DNA of 64,000 nt from Pseudo-nitzschia pungens (GCA_037355855.1 CM074765.1:868001-932000), one strand, 5' to 3'; counted from the first letter of the stretch, positions 32,063 to 42,045 are shown. A program made the numbers and translations. The notes: generated from the letters alone by a model not told the origin.

Positions 32063-32455
32063 GATTCGTTCATTCATTCGTTCGTTCCTTTCTTGGTTGT
32101 CACGCGAGGATATTCCAATTTTCCAAGGAGATCTCGTCGCACTATCGGTAAGATACGTGTAGTACTCGTTATTCGCATTCGCATTCGTACTACTCGTTAT
32201 TATTCGCACGGATCCGTACGCATTGCGGTTGGATTGATCGAGAGCCGCACTTTGGGCATCGCATCGCGCAACACGAAGACCGACGAGGGCGTCCGAATTC
32301 CATCCGCCGACACAACACATCGTTGCGGAATCCGACCGAAGGTGAAGAAGAACTCGGATCGGACCAACGGCACCGAGTGCGAGCAAGAGAAAGAGAGAGA
32401 GAGAGAAAAAAAAAAAAGTGTGTGTGTGAGAAAAAGTGCGGGCGCTTTGTTTGCC
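31261..32455. other. Upstream region of the large disordered-protein gene
   Basis: Contains (ATTC)n at about 31300-31326, (GATT)n at about 32032-32060, an (AG)n-A(n)-(GT)n tract at 32394-32428, and GTAAGGTTTACC/TACGGTA words (31340-31385, 31715-31740, 31840-31895). A GC-richer stretch at 31385-31640 has open frames of up to 70 codons without recognisable content. The reading frame of the next gene is open back to 32054 but lacks a good ATG before 32456. Confidence 0.5.
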
Positions 32456-35400
32456 ATGCCGATACGAAGGCGCACGTCCGAGCCCTCCAACAGCTGGGGA
32501 GCGGCGTCGACGTTGTCCTCCCACTCCTCCCTGATGATGACGTCGTCCCGATCGAACCGATCGGCCCTGTCGCCGGTCTTCGTCTTTGACATGACGGACA
32601 AGAGCAGCAGCCGGAGGGACCGGAGTCGATTCGTCCACGAGAATGACAATCTTGTTCCCAACAACAAGAATAACAACAAGAATAACAAGAATAACAAGAA
32701 CGAGAACGACGACGATGACAACTACAAGTCTTTTTCCAAGCACTCAGCAAGCAAGGGAAGCGGGGACGATACGGTGAACGAAACCGATGTCGAGGAGAGC
32801 GGATCGCCGAAGGCTTCCAACAACAAGACGATTGGCATCGGCAGCGGCAAGAAGCCCCCGCTTCCGCCGACGATCACCGCCCATTCCGAGCAGCGACTCA
32901 CCACCAGCGGCAGCCGCGTCTGGCGCCACTTAGAGTCGATGATCGAACGCAACGTCGGCGAGAGACTGATGGAATTCGGAAACCAGTGGGATCTTCGGGA
33001 CATTGTTTCGGAGGAGCGGGAAGACGACGAGGAGGAGGAGGAGGAAGACGAGGATGATCTCTCCGCCAGCGAGCCGAGCGACGACGATCGCGGTCGCGGT
33101 CGCAATCGGAATCGCGAGCTTTTTCGTCGCAAGGCAAAGGCGAGGAGACGGTTCAAGAGGAAGACGACGACGACGACGACGAAACGCAAGCACCGCGCAA
33201 AGTCCTCCCGCCGCGCGTCTCGCAAAACCCCCAAGAGCGGCGGCGGCGGCGGCGGCTCCTCCGCGGGGTTGTCGTCCTCCCGACTGGAGGGCGCGATGGA
33301 CGTCATCGAGCATCTGGCCCGGAACATCAGCGGGGTCGGCTACCTGTCCGACCTGGGATTCCGCGACGGCAACGACGACGACGAGGACGACGACGATAGC
33401 GCGGACGGATCGATCGAGACGGGAAGCAGCGGCCGCAGCTCGTGCGACAGCCGGAGCAGTGCCGCCAGCAGCAAGGGCGCGGCGAGCTCGTTTTTCGAAC
33501 GCTCCTTTTCCTCCAAAAACTCCAAGTCGAAACGACCGAAACAGCAGGTGATGCGCAGCGACAACGACAACGGCAACGGCGATGACAACGGCGATGACGA
33601 TGACGATGACGATGACGACGAATCCCAGGCGACGAAAAAGAAGCGGTCCTTTGGCGAAAAGGCCCGGAACGGGATCGGCAAGATGATCCATCGGAACAAG
33701 TCCAAGAGCGGCACCGCCGTCCCCGACGACGATCGAGACGGCAGGGACGCGCCCGCGGCCACTGCCACTGCCACTGCCGACAAGCCCCGGAGCCCAAACG
33801 GAGCGCTGCGGAGGAGAATGCAGCACAGATACCAGCAGCAACAGCAGCTACTCTCCGAACAACAGGGGGGCGGTCTCCAACTCCAAAAGAACTCGCAACC
33901 CAAGGCGTCGTCTCCCAACCCGGATCTCGTGTACAGCGACAGCAATGCCTTCTTTGCCACCTTTGATGCCCCGAGCGATAGATCTCGGGAGGTTCCAACG
34001 GTGTCTCCCAATGGACCACGAGCTAAGGCTACCACTGCCACTGCCACTGCCACTGCCCCAGCGAAGGTTGAGATGCAGAGCAAAAGCACCAACAGCGGCA
34101 GCCCAAACTCCCGGGTCCTCCCCTCGGGCACGACGAGCAAACCGCAAACCGCCTTCCGGTCCTCCTCCTCCGACGTTTCGAACGGCACGAATCTCTCGCA
34201 TCGGTACGACAACCACGAGGTGTTCTACGACGCGGACCAGAACACGCTGCGCGCGGGGGGCGTCGTCCTCCGAGCCCCTCTCGCACCCGAAAGCGCGACG
34301 AGCGTCGCCAGCAAGAGCGGAAGCAGAAGCAACCGCAGCATCCGTTCGACGTCGTCGTCGTCGTCGTCCTTTCGAACGGCTCGCGGCGGGCTCTTCGAGA
34401 GGAGACGAACCGCGACCGGCAAGCGGCGATCGGTCGTGCGAATGACCCCCGCCGGTCCGGTCTGGGACGCCGGGCGGAGCGGCGAAGGCCTCCGGCCGCG
34501 CCGCAACCATCAGGGCAACGGCGATTCGAATTCGAATCCGAATTCGAATCCGTCCGTGTCCAACCACACCTCCTCGAGCCGGGAAACCGGTTCCGTTCAC
34601 AGCGAGATCCTAAACTCCGGTCACCAGCGCCCGGACGAGGAGCAGGAAGTCGTCGTCGTCGTCGTCTCGAATCCGGGCGCATGCGTCCCGGACGATTGCG
34701 GCTCCCGGAGGTCCCTCCGCGACCGACTCGGGAAGGGCTGGGGGCGAAAATCCAAATCCAACCCGACCGGGTCCGCGATCAAGGGCGCCGGCGGCGAGGC
34801 CGCGGCCGACCGTCCGGGGGCGGATTCCCATGCCGATGCGGCCGGGGCTTCCGCGGCTGCGAACCAAGACCCCATCGCGGAATCGTCCTTCGACATTCAA
34901 GGGACGGAATACAGCGTACAAATCCAAGAGGTCAACGCTTCCAATTACAATTCCTTTCTGGAAGATTTCGCCCGCTCCAACAAAAACAGCACCTACGTTC
35001 CGGACTCCGACGATGATAGCTCCTGCTCTAGCAGTAGCAGCAGCAGTGGCACGAGTCACCTTGAGGAAGGTGGCGGTGAAGATGCAGAGATGGATGTCGA
35101 TGCGGATGCGGATGGACACGGAAATGGCGTTGCTACCAACAAGTGCTGTCTGAGCGTTCCGAGATCGAGGAGGAATCTTCCAGAGCAACAGGCAGAACTC
35201 GTTTCGGCGTCCGCTTCCACCGAGAGCGGGGAGGACGGTTTCGAGCTCGCATTGCCGGAACGGAAGAAAGCGTCCCGGCCGCGATTCCGGCTCCGGGCGG
35301 CGAAGACCGCCGCGCGGGAAACGCGAGACGACGACCACCCATCGGGCGACGAACGCCGAAAGACCCGAAGCGGCAGGAAGCGTCGCTTGCGTCCGGAACG

Positions 35401-37579
35401 CCTGCTGTGCGGCCTGCGCAAGAGGGAGAAGGAGGATCCCGGAGAAGATGCCCCGACGATCGCAAAACAACGGCAGCGACACACCGAAAGCATCGTCGCT
35501 ACCACCGACAACTCGGAGGATCCGCGTCGTTCCCCGATCCCGTCGCACTCCGTCCCGGAGCAGGATGATGTTCCGCCCGAGGACGACGGGGTCGAAACCT
35601 TTCGTTTCACGTTCCACAGCGACCGAAACAACAACGGCATTCTCACCGAGGTACCATCCAACAAGACCAAAACGAAACAGCAGCAACAACAACAAAAGCA
35701 ACAACAAAAACACGACGTGAACACCTCCATGGAAACCGCGACGACGTTGGGAACCCAAGAGGAAGAGTCCGCGACGCAGATCGAGGTGGAGGAACTTTCC
35801 CCGCTGTCCGCTCCGCGCATTTCGACCCCGCATCCCGGCACCGCGAACGCGTCGCAACCAAAGCCGTTTCCGAATCCCAGAGCCGCCGGCGTTTCGGCCG
35901 GGGGCGGAGAAGACGAAACCAAGCGCGCCGCGAATGCGGAGACGACGACAACGGTTCCGACGACTCGCGCCGAGAAGCGAACGGCGGAGGGAGGTGACGA
36001 CCCTTCCTACGCGATGGATTCGGCGCAGATTTTCCAGGACATTGCGGTAGCCGTTAAAAATACCGTCGCGTCGACGCTCTCGGGATTCGTCGGTGACGTG
36101 ATGGAATCGACGAATCATTCCAGAATTCCGCTCTCGGAGCGGGTGGATCCAAACGATGCCCCGATCCGACCCGAGGGAGAAATGCTGGATGCTATTTATG
36201 TCCCGACGAGCAGCATGAATCAATGGGACCGCAACGGCAACGGCAACGACGACGACGAAGATGCGAACTCCGATGGCGAGAATGCCGACTCGTTCCCGTT
36301 CCTGGGAAGCTCGATATCGATCGCGGGCTCGTTGCCGAGTATTTCATTGGATCTCGATGCGTCGATCCTATCGTGGGATCTCGACACCGTGTTCGAGATG
36401 GATCGGACTCAATCCAAACGGGATCTCGACGTGGCGCTCGGGGGGGATCTCGGTCAATCGAAGAACGACAACGTCAACGACAACCCCAACCCTCGCCAAC
36501 AACAGAAACAACCAACCAATAATGATTATAATTATAATCACACCGCCGAAGGTTCGGGCAGCAATCTTGGCGACAACTCCATTGCGAGATCCGGGGACAG
36601 CACTTTGCCAGCGCACAATTCCGAAAACGCCACCGAATCGAAGATTCGTCGCGGGAAACGGAAGGACGCGTCAAAGACTAACAAATCCGACAAGCACGAT
36701 CGGCAATTTCCAATCCTCGAAGACCTACCCTACCGTGCTACCAAAATGACCGCAAAGAACCAGCCGGTCAAGGAACGAGCGGTACCTAACGCGAGATCGG
36801 CGATGGAAAACAAGGAAAACGAGACCAATTTTCCACGAGTGGGACGCGCGGAATCGCGTCAGCATCCGGTGGGAGTCTCCCGGGCAAGCGCGGAATCGAA
36901 ATCGTTGCATTCGCAAAAGACTGCCGCTGCGGTCATCGGAGAGAACGAAGCCAATGACGACGACATCCGTTCGATCGACAGCTTGCCCTTCCGTCCAATC
37001 GTGCGGACTCCTCCAAAATGCCCGAGGCAGGACCGGCAAGGAGATTGGGAAACCATCGAAAACTCCGCATCCACCCGGCGCACCGCGTTGTCGGAGAAGG
37101 ATGTCCACCAAAATCCCGTGGCGCTAGTCCGAAGGACTCCGCCCAAGCCCACCGAGCGAGCGAGGGGCAATGGCTCCTCTGTCTCTGGTGGAACGAAGAA
37201 CCAGCTTCCGGCACCGACAAAGGCAACCGGCCGAATCGATTTTGCTGCCTCGGGTCGCGCCGGGGTCAAGGCCAACGACTCCCCGAATTCGAGCAGCGGC
37301 AGCAGCAACACCAAAAAGAACAACAATTACGTCGTTGACAGGAATGGTTTCCTCGTCGACACCACCACCGCCGTTCTCGAAGACCTGGAAAAATCCTTCG
37401 AAACCAACCAACACGACACACGAAAACAAGGACCTCCGCCATCGCCGCAGTTTGGCGGCGATGGCAAGCCAAACGACCACGGGTTTTCCCCGCCCGCGCC
37501 CTATTGGAAATCGATGACCAAAACGGATTCGGCGACCGAGTACCGGGCGGGTCCCGTTCCGTCCCGAGAGAAGAGGTAG
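32456..37579 (+). CDS. Very large intrinsically disordered Ser/Arg/Asp-rich protein of unknown function
   Basis: 1707 residues in one exon from the ATG at 32456 (context GCCATGCCG). Most of it is low complexity: Asn/Lys repeats (residues ~65-85), long Asp/Glu runs (near 195 and 385), basic tracts (KTTTTTTKRKHRAKSSRR, ~235), Ser runs and a Gln run (~1080). No transmembrane span, signal peptide or catalytic motif is seen. A few less biased blocks could be short functional motifs, such as one around SFDIQGTEYSVQIQEVNA (~810-840), an amphipathic segment IFQDIAVAVKNTVASTLSGF (~1190-1210) and SIDSLPFRPIVRTPP (~1505-1520). Many basic clusters suggest nuclear location or binding to polyanions such as silica or nucleic acid; this is inference. 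The frame is intact across dozens of repeats, unlike several neighbours. It converges on the AlkB-like gene. Confidence 0.82.
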   Translation: MPIRRRTSEPSNSWGAASTLSSHSSLMMTSSRSNRSALSPVFVFDMTDKSSSRRDRSRFVHENDNLVPNNKNNNKNNKNNKNENDDDDNYKSFSKHSASKGSGDDTVNETDVEESGSPKASNNKTIGIGSGKKPPLPPTITAHSEQRLTTSGSRVWRHLESMIERNVGERLMEFGNQWDLRDIVSEEREDDEEEEEEDEDDLSASEPSDDDRGRGRNRNRELFRRKAKARRRFKRKTTTTTTKRKHRAKSSRRASRKTPKSGGGGGGSSAGLSSSRLEGAMDVIEHLARNISGVGYLSDLGFRDGNDDDEDDDDSADGSIETGSSGRSSCDSRSSAASSKGAASSFFERSFSSKNSKSKRPKQQVMRSDNDNGNGDDNGDDDDDDDDDESQATKKKRSFGEKARNGIGKMIHRNKSKSGTAVPDDDRDGRDAPAATATATADKPRSPNGALRRRMQHRYQQQQQLLSEQQGGGLQLQKNSQPKASSPNPDLVYSDSNAFFATFDAPSDRSREVPTVSPNGPRAKATTATATATAPAKVEMQSKSTNSGSPNSRVLPSGTTSKPQTAFRSSSSDVSNGTNLSHRYDNHEVFYDADQNTLRAGGVVLRAPLAPESATSVASKSGSRSNRSIRSTSSSSSSFRTARGGLFERRRTATGKRRSVVRMTPAGPVWDAGRSGEGLRPRRNHQGNGDSNSNPNSNPSVSNHTSSSRETGSVHSEILNSGHQRPDEEQEVVVVVVSNPGACVPDDCGSRRSLRDRLGKGWGRKSKSNPTGSAIKGAGGEAAADRPGADSHADAAGASAAANQDPIAESSFDIQGTEYSVQIQEVNASNYNSFLEDFARSNKNSTYVPDSDDDSSCSSSSSSSGTSHLEEGGGEDAEMDVDADADGHGNGVATNKCCLSVPRSRRNLPEQQAELVSASASTESGEDGFELALPERKKASRPRFRLRAAKTAARETRDDDHPSGDERRKTRSGRKRRLRPERLLCGLRKREKEDPGEDAPTIAKQRQRHTESIVATTDNSEDPRRSPIPSHSVPEQDDVPPEDDGVETFRFTFHSDRNNNGILTEVPSNKTKTKQQQQQQKQQQKHDVNTSMETATTLGTQEEESATQIEVEELSPLSAPRISTPHPGTANASQPKPFPNPRAAGVSAGGGEDETKRAANAETTTTVPTTRAEKRTAEGGDDPSYAMDSAQIFQDIAVAVKNTVASTLSGFVGDVMESTNHSRIPLSERVDPNDAPIRPEGEMLDAIYVPTSSMNQWDRNGNGNDDDEDANSDGENADSFPFLGSSISIAGSLPSISLDLDASILSWDLDTVFEMDRTQSKRDLDVALGGDLGQSKNDNVNDNPNPRQQQKQPTNNDYNYNHTAEGSGSNLGDNSIARSGDSTLPAHNSENATESKIRRGKRKDASKTNKSDKHDRQFPILEDLPYRATKMTAKNQPVKERAVPNARSAMENKENETNFPRVGRAESRQHPVGVSRASAESKSLHSQKTAAAVIGENEANDDDIRSIDSLPFRPIVRTPPKCPRQDRQGDWETIENSASTRRTALSEKDVHQNPVALVRRTPPKPTERARGNGSSVSGGTKNQLPAPTKATGRIDFAASGRAGVKANDSPNSSSGSSNTKKNNNYVVDRNGFLVDTTTAVLEDLEKSFETNQHDTRKQGPPPSPQFGGDGKPNDHGFSPPAPYWKSMTKTDSATEYRAGPVPSREKR

Positions 37580-37597
37580 CGACCTGCGGCGCACCCG

Positions 37598-37613
37598 GCA
37601 CCGCGCGCGGTGC
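37598..37613. repeat. Perfect 16-bp palindrome
   Basis: GCACCGCG followed directly by its complement CGCGGTGC, 19 bases after the stop codon of the large gene and just before the long hairpin. Confidence 0.9.
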
Positions 37614-37616
37614 TCA

Positions 37617-37673
37617 CCAGGGGTCACAATGTAGGGAGGTCGAAACTCGACCTCCCTACATTGCGACCCCTGG
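37617..37673. repeat. 57-base inverted repeat: 27-bp arms, 3-base loop
   Basis: Left arm 37617-37643 and right arm 37647-37673 are reverse complements at 26 of 27 positions (A37626 against C37664), with loop AAC. On a minus-strand transcript the mismatch becomes a G-U pair, so the stem would be continuous. It lies 37 bases after the stop of the large plus-strand gene and 676 bases from the stop of the convergent AlkB-like gene. It could be a bidirectional 3-prime end element, a small-RNA precursor, or a tiny foldback insertion. Confidence 0.9.
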
Positions 37674-38348
37674 TTCCTCTACCAAACAAACAAACAAACA
37701 AAAAAGAACCAATGTTTCCTTCACCATGTAGTTATAACACCGTGCAACATGCTCTTGATGTAAAATTGAAATTCTATATCTACTATTCTTGCCCATCCGT
37801 ATTGCCTTCCGCTCCCGATCCCGTCCACGAAGCGTTCTTGCGGACCGTTTCGCAGTCCGCTCTTGCGCATCCGAAAGAACAATGCATGCTATGTATGCCA
37901 TCGAAGTTGGCACCACCCGCACCGAACCGAAACTCCCGAGACCGCGAAACTCGGATGCCGGAGTCGAGCGAAACCGTCTCGGCAAACGCATTGTCGGAAG
38001 GACTCTCAGCCAACAGAAAACATGTCACGATCGGGTCGTTTTGCATCTCTTTCTTGCGACAAGCTGTGACGCCCTGCCCCGCCCCGCCCCGCCCTTTTGT
38101 ATCCGAAGCGTACCGTACAATGCAGCACCCCGCTTCGGTTTCCGACTCGCCGACCCCGGCGGGAATCCAACCGCGATCGCGGACCGCAGCACTTTCCCGT
38201 CCGCGATTCATTTCGTGGCTGCCAAGAGAGAGAGAGAGATGATTTCGCGACCGCGGTGGAAGAGTCTCGCGGATTTCGCGCACGCAGCCAACGGTGTGCG
38301 CACGTGTACCGTACGCATGCGACACGTCGCGGTGTTTCGTTTCGTCCG
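37674..38348. other. Remainder of the convergent spacer
   Basis: No gene seen. It contains (CAAA)n at 37683-37702, a (GCCCC)n tract at about 38072-38094 and a (GA)n tract at 38226-38240. Open frames here are mutually overlapping and domain-free. Confidence 0.5.
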
Positions 38349-39560
38349 CTATCGGGCTCGCGACGACGATTTGCGGCGGGCGTAATACGGATTGCGGAGC
38401 GCTCGTTTTCCGCGGCTCGTCGCATCGACGGCGCGGCGGCGGTCATCGCCGGGAAATTTTCTCTCGCGTTCGCCGTCCGTTCTTGTCGCGGGGGACGCGG
38501 ATTGCCGCGATCGGATCTTGCCGCTGCCGCTGCCGTTTTCGCCTCCATTGCCGGTTCGGTATCGCAACCTCCGCATCGTCCAGCAAATCCGATCCCCGAC
38601 GATCCCGTCCATCGTTTTTCGAACCCTTGGAACCTCGTGCTTGAATTCCTCCTGGCACCTGCCCCCCATGACCAGGAGGTCCCCGTCCCGCAACCGGAAC
38701 TCGTGAACGTCCTTGCCGACACCCGGCTTGGCCCGGAGGAGAAAACGCCTGGGTCCCCCCCAGGAGACCGACAAGATGGGCCAGAAGGGATCCAGCTCGG
38801 CCTCGTTGTCCGAGTGCAGCCCGATGGTGTGGTCGGGGGTGTACCAGTTGACCAGGCAGCAATTGTAAACGGGTTGGTCGCCGCCGCCGCCGCCGCTGCT
38901 GCTGTTGTTGTTGTTGCTGTTGTTGTTGCTACTGCTGCTGCGCACGCCATTGCATTCGCGTCGCAATCGGGCCGCTCGGAGCAACACCGGCGCGATCCGA
39001 TCCGCGGCCAAGCACAAATCCATTGCGAATTTCTCGTCTCGCTCGGAGGGATCGCAGGGAAGGCAGACACGGGAGGTTCCCGAGTACGTGTACCGGTAAC
39101 TGCCGGGGGGATCGCCACATTGTTGTTGTTGTTGTTGTTGTTGTTGCTGCTGATGATGATGCTGCTGATGCTGTTGTTCTTGTTGCGCTGGTTCCACCGA
39201 ATACATCTGGCTGTAGCGATTTTCCCAAACGGTTTTCCCAAAGAGCACCAGGGAGTGCTTCTCCTTCGGGTGCTTCTTCCAAAACTCCCGAAAGGTTCCC
39301 TTCGAGGGAGTCGGGCAGAACCCCCGCACGTGCACCACCCACGACGATCCGCTCGGGGTGAGGGGGAGGATCTTCCAGCCCGGCGGCAGTTCCATCGGCA
39401 CTCGCACTCGCACTCGCGAAGGTGCACATACAAGCGGAGGTATAGTGGTTTCTGTTTCCTCGCGTTCCGCCGCTGATGATTCGTCGTCGTCGGCGGCGGC
39501 GGCGGCGCGGACGGATCGCGGTCGGAAGAACGATGACACGAGGGATTGGTGGGCGGGCAT
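38349..39560 (-). CDS. AlkB-family Fe(II)/2-oxoglutarate dioxygenase
   Basis: 403 residues from the ATG at 39560, single exon. AlkB proteins oxidatively remove alkyl groups from DNA or RNA bases, or demethylate RNA or protein. The core block reads CLVNWYTPDHTIGLHSDNE, giving the iron ligands H249 and D251, with PILSVSWGGPRRFLLR as the following strand. A second His (H308) lies in FKHEVPRV, and a downstream Arg-containing strand (ICWTMRRLR) could supply the 2-oxoglutarate Arg. DGDLLVMGG before H308 is typical of the ALKBH2/ALKBH3 branch (Asp-Gly-Asp-Leu-x-Val-M). Poly-Gln (~155), Ser/Asn/Gly (~220) inserts and a basic C-terminal tail (KRALRNPYYARRKSSSRAR) enlarge the protein. The basic tail suggests nuclear or nucleic-acid association. 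Long plus-strand frames opposite it are shadows. Confidence 0.88.
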   Translation of the reverse strand: MPAHQSLVSSFFRPRSVRAAAAADDDESSAAEREETETTIPPLVCAPSRVRVRVPMELPPGWKILPLTPSGSSWVVHVRGFCPTPSKGTFREFWKKHPKEKHSLVLFGKTVWENRYSQMYSVEPAQQEQQHQQHHHQQQQQQQQQQQCGDPPGSYRYTYSGTSRVCLPCDPSERDEKFAMDLCLAADRIAPVLLRAARLRRECNGVRSSSSNNNSNNNNSSSGGGGGDQPVYNCCLVNWYTPDHTIGLHSDNEAELDPFWPILSVSWGGPRRFLLRAKPGVGKDVHEFRLRDGDLLVMGGRCQEEFKHEVPRVRKTMDGIVGDRICWTMRRLRYRTGNGGENGSGSGKIRSRQSASPATRTDGERERKFPGDDRRRAVDATSRGKRALRNPYYARRKSSSRAR

Positions 39561-40182
39561 TGGTTTGCGTCGTGATGGGTCCGGAGTGGGATGCTACCGA
39601 TCCGAGACGGTGGGGAGAGAGAAGGATGGAGGAATGGCTAGGTTACGGAAAAGAAAAGTATGAATCATGAAAAGTGAGAAGTAAGATTACCGGTACCGTA
39701 CGAGTTCGTATTCGTACCATGCGTCAAACGGATTTTATGATTAGAGTTAAAGATAGAAGTCCAATGGGCGCAATCGGCTGCCCGGGCGCGCCTCGTTTCA
39801 TCAAAGACACGGAGAGTCCCATCGAAAACGACGACAGCAGGCAAGATTTCGTGTTCGTTGTGCGGGTCACGCGAGACGGAAGGGCTCTCACGAAATACAT
39901 ATGGGCACGCCGGTCCGGTCCTGGTTTCAGTGGAACGCTCAATGCGGAACGAACTCCAATGAGATGCTGGTTTTGATTGAATTTTCCAGTTGTTTCCTGT
40001 AGAATTGACACTTCGTTCTAATGAATGCATGAGCATCGTTGATCGCAGGGTTCAATCTTCTTTCTCTCAATCAAAATTCGTTCGATTGCGTCGTTAACGC
40101 GCGCACGGTCCGGTAGAAGATCCAACGCACATTGCATTGCATCGCATTGCATTGCAAAACCTAGCACGACTCCATTGCATCG
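39561..40182. other. Divergent spacer, shared upstream region
   Basis: 622 bases between the start of the AlkB-like gene (-) and that of the coiled-coil repeat gene (+). It contains CCGGTACCGTACGAG at 39690-39705 and a (GCATT)n array at about 40127-40154, close to the right-hand start codon. No gene seen. Confidence 0.5.
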
Positions 40183-42045
40183 ATGATCACACCCAAAGAC
40201 AACTCGACGGAATCCCATGGACCGGATCCCATCGCGGCGGATAGCCACGCGGATGCCGCCCGCAAGATGCAGCTTCCGGTGTTTGGCTGGGTAGAAGACG
40301 ACGTCGAGGAACAAAAAGCTCGCCAGCGGGAGACAACCAAGTCATCGAGGCAAGAAAAAGAGGGAATCTCCTTGTTTGCTCTGGAGGGTGACACACCCAA
40401 AGATCCAACCGGTGGCTCGGGTCCCGCCGACAAGAAGAACGCGACGGCCCTTCCCGATCCACCCGCTTTGTTGTTGTCGTCGTCGCCGTCGTCGTCGTCG
40501 CCATCAGCGAGCAAGGAACCCGCAGACTCGGACCCCGACGCACCGCAAAAAGCTTCGATCTCCGGATCCCCGACCTCCGTTTCCGCCCACCCCTATCTGA
40601 GGATCTTTCACTCGACCGCCGCCGAGCAGCAGGATCGCCTCAATGACGCGCTGTTTTGCGAGCACCGGAGGCGCCTGCACGAGGAGCTCCTGAAACACGT
40701 GCGGATCCGGACCACGACGGCGCTCGACGCTCGAACCAAAGCCAAGCGGGAGGAGCTCGGACGGACCAGCGCCACCGAACGCCATCGCCGGCAGCAATCC
40801 CTGGCCGAGAAAAACCGGGCGCTGCGAGAGAAGCTGTCCCGCGCGCAAGCCGCGGACAAAAAGCGCCTCGAACCAAGCACCGAGAAGCAGAGGGCGGAAC
40901 TGGAAGGCCGGAGATTGGTCCGGCGGGAACAGAAGCAGAAGCAGCTCGCGAGGCGAAACAAGTTCCTGAAGCAACACCTCCGGGGAGTGGGATCGTCTGT
41001 TCGGGGGCCTCCGCCGAAACCAAAACAGAAACAGAAACAGAAAGCGGAGAGTTGCGAACAAGGCAAACCACAGAGACGACGAGAAGTTCCCGAATCGAAA
41101 CCATTGCCGAAACAGCCCAAGGCGAAGCAACCACTGCAATTGCAACCGGAAGAACCATCACGAGTGAACTCGCAATCTCGATTCAAAAAAGTTCGATTCG
41201 ATGAGAAGCAACGGACACAGGAAGCAGCCGAACGCAGAAACAAATCTACAAAAGAAGAATTGGTTCAAGTTGGGTCCGGCAAAGCTGTTGCTAGCCCAGG
41301 CAATGGACTCGAACGGAAGCAAAAGGTTCTGGAATCGAAGCGCCGGTCGCAGGAGGAACAACGAAGACGCGAGATTGCCGAGCAAAACAAGATCTTCCGG
41401 GAGCGGTTGAAGGCTGCCAAGTCTCCGATCCAGTCCTACAAACGATCGGACTCACTGCAGCTGGAAGAACAACGAAGGGTTAAACAAGAACAACGCCGTA
41501 CCGAAACGGAGCGACGCATCCGGGAATTGGCGGAGAAAAACGCCTCTCTGAGACGAATGCTGGCGGAAGCCAAGGGTCGCGAGCGAAAGGCACTGGACTC
41601 GAGCGTCGAGCACGCCCGGTTGGAAAAGGAGCGGTTCCGGCGCTCTGAAGCGAGGGAGCGGAACGAGAAACTCACCGAGCGCAACGCGAGGTATCGAGAA
41701 CGCCTGGCCGGTGCCAAGTGCCAGTTGCAAAAGAGCCTGAACGACACCATTGAGTATGTGCGCGTGGAAAAAGAACTCTTTCTCAACCGAGAAGCGGTCC
41801 GCCGAGAAAAAGATCTCGCCAAGAGAAACATGGATCTCCGGAAGCGCCTCGCCGGAGTCAAAGGCAGGGACGCTAAGAGTCTCGACCAAACCGTAGAGGC
41901 CCGGCGGGCCGAACAGGAGCGGATGCGCCGCGAGAGGACCGAATCGAGGAAAGCGGAGCTCGAGATGCACCGGGCGAGGCTCCAGAAACTCGTCCGGGGA
42001 GCCAAGTCTCCCATCAGGATGGCGTTGAGGACCCGTGCCACGTAG
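40183..42045 (+). CDS. Coiled-coil protein built from 48-residue repeats
   Basis: 620 residues, single exon, ATG at 40183. The first ~130 residues are low complexity (acidic, then Pro/Ser). From about residue 145 onward it is almost entirely charged helix (Arg, Glu, Lys, Gln). A repeat of period 48 is clear in the last third: three consecutive units align at (A/T)(E/K)(K/R)N, LR-x-x-LA-x-x-KG, K(S/A)LD-x-x-(V/I)E and E(K/Q)E-R/L, starting near residues 448, 497 and 545, followed by a partial one that ends GAKSPI. Weaker copies are visible earlier (LAEKNRALREKL; IAEQNKIFRERLKAAKSPI). A KFLKQHLRG copy adjoins a Lys/Gln-rich linker. No known domain; likely a filament- or scaffold-forming protein. 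Composition is unlike the neighbouring enzyme genes. Confidence 0.8.
   Translation: MITPKDNSTESHGPDPIAADSHADAARKMQLPVFGWVEDDVEEQKARQRETTKSSRQEKEGISLFALEGDTPKDPTGGSGPADKKNATALPDPPALLLSSSPSSSSPSASKEPADSDPDAPQKASISGSPTSVSAHPYLRIFHSTAAEQQDRLNDALFCEHRRRLHEELLKHVRIRTTTALDARTKAKREELGRTSATERHRRQQSLAEKNRALREKLSRAQAADKKRLEPSTEKQRAELEGRRLVRREQKQKQLARRNKFLKQHLRGVGSSVRGPPPKPKQKQKQKAESCEQGKPQRRREVPESKPLPKQPKAKQPLQLQPEEPSRVNSQSRFKKVRFDEKQRTQEAAERRNKSTKEELVQVGSGKAVASPGNGLERKQKVLESKRRSQEEQRRREIAEQNKIFRERLKAAKSPIQSYKRSDSLQLEEQRRVKQEQRRTETERRIRELAEKNASLRRMLAEAKGRERKALDSSVEHARLEKERFRRSEARERNEKLTERNARYRERLAGAKCQLQKSLNDTIEYVRVEKELFLNREAVRREKDLAKRNMDLRKRLAGVKGRDAKSLDQTVEARRAEQERMRRERTESRKAELEMHRARLQKLVRGAKSPIRMALRTRAT

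Noticed and set aside
34610..36223. 537-codon minus-strand frame within the large disordered-protein gene
   Set aside because: Arises from GC-rich codon positions of the plus-strand gene; no start context or domain.
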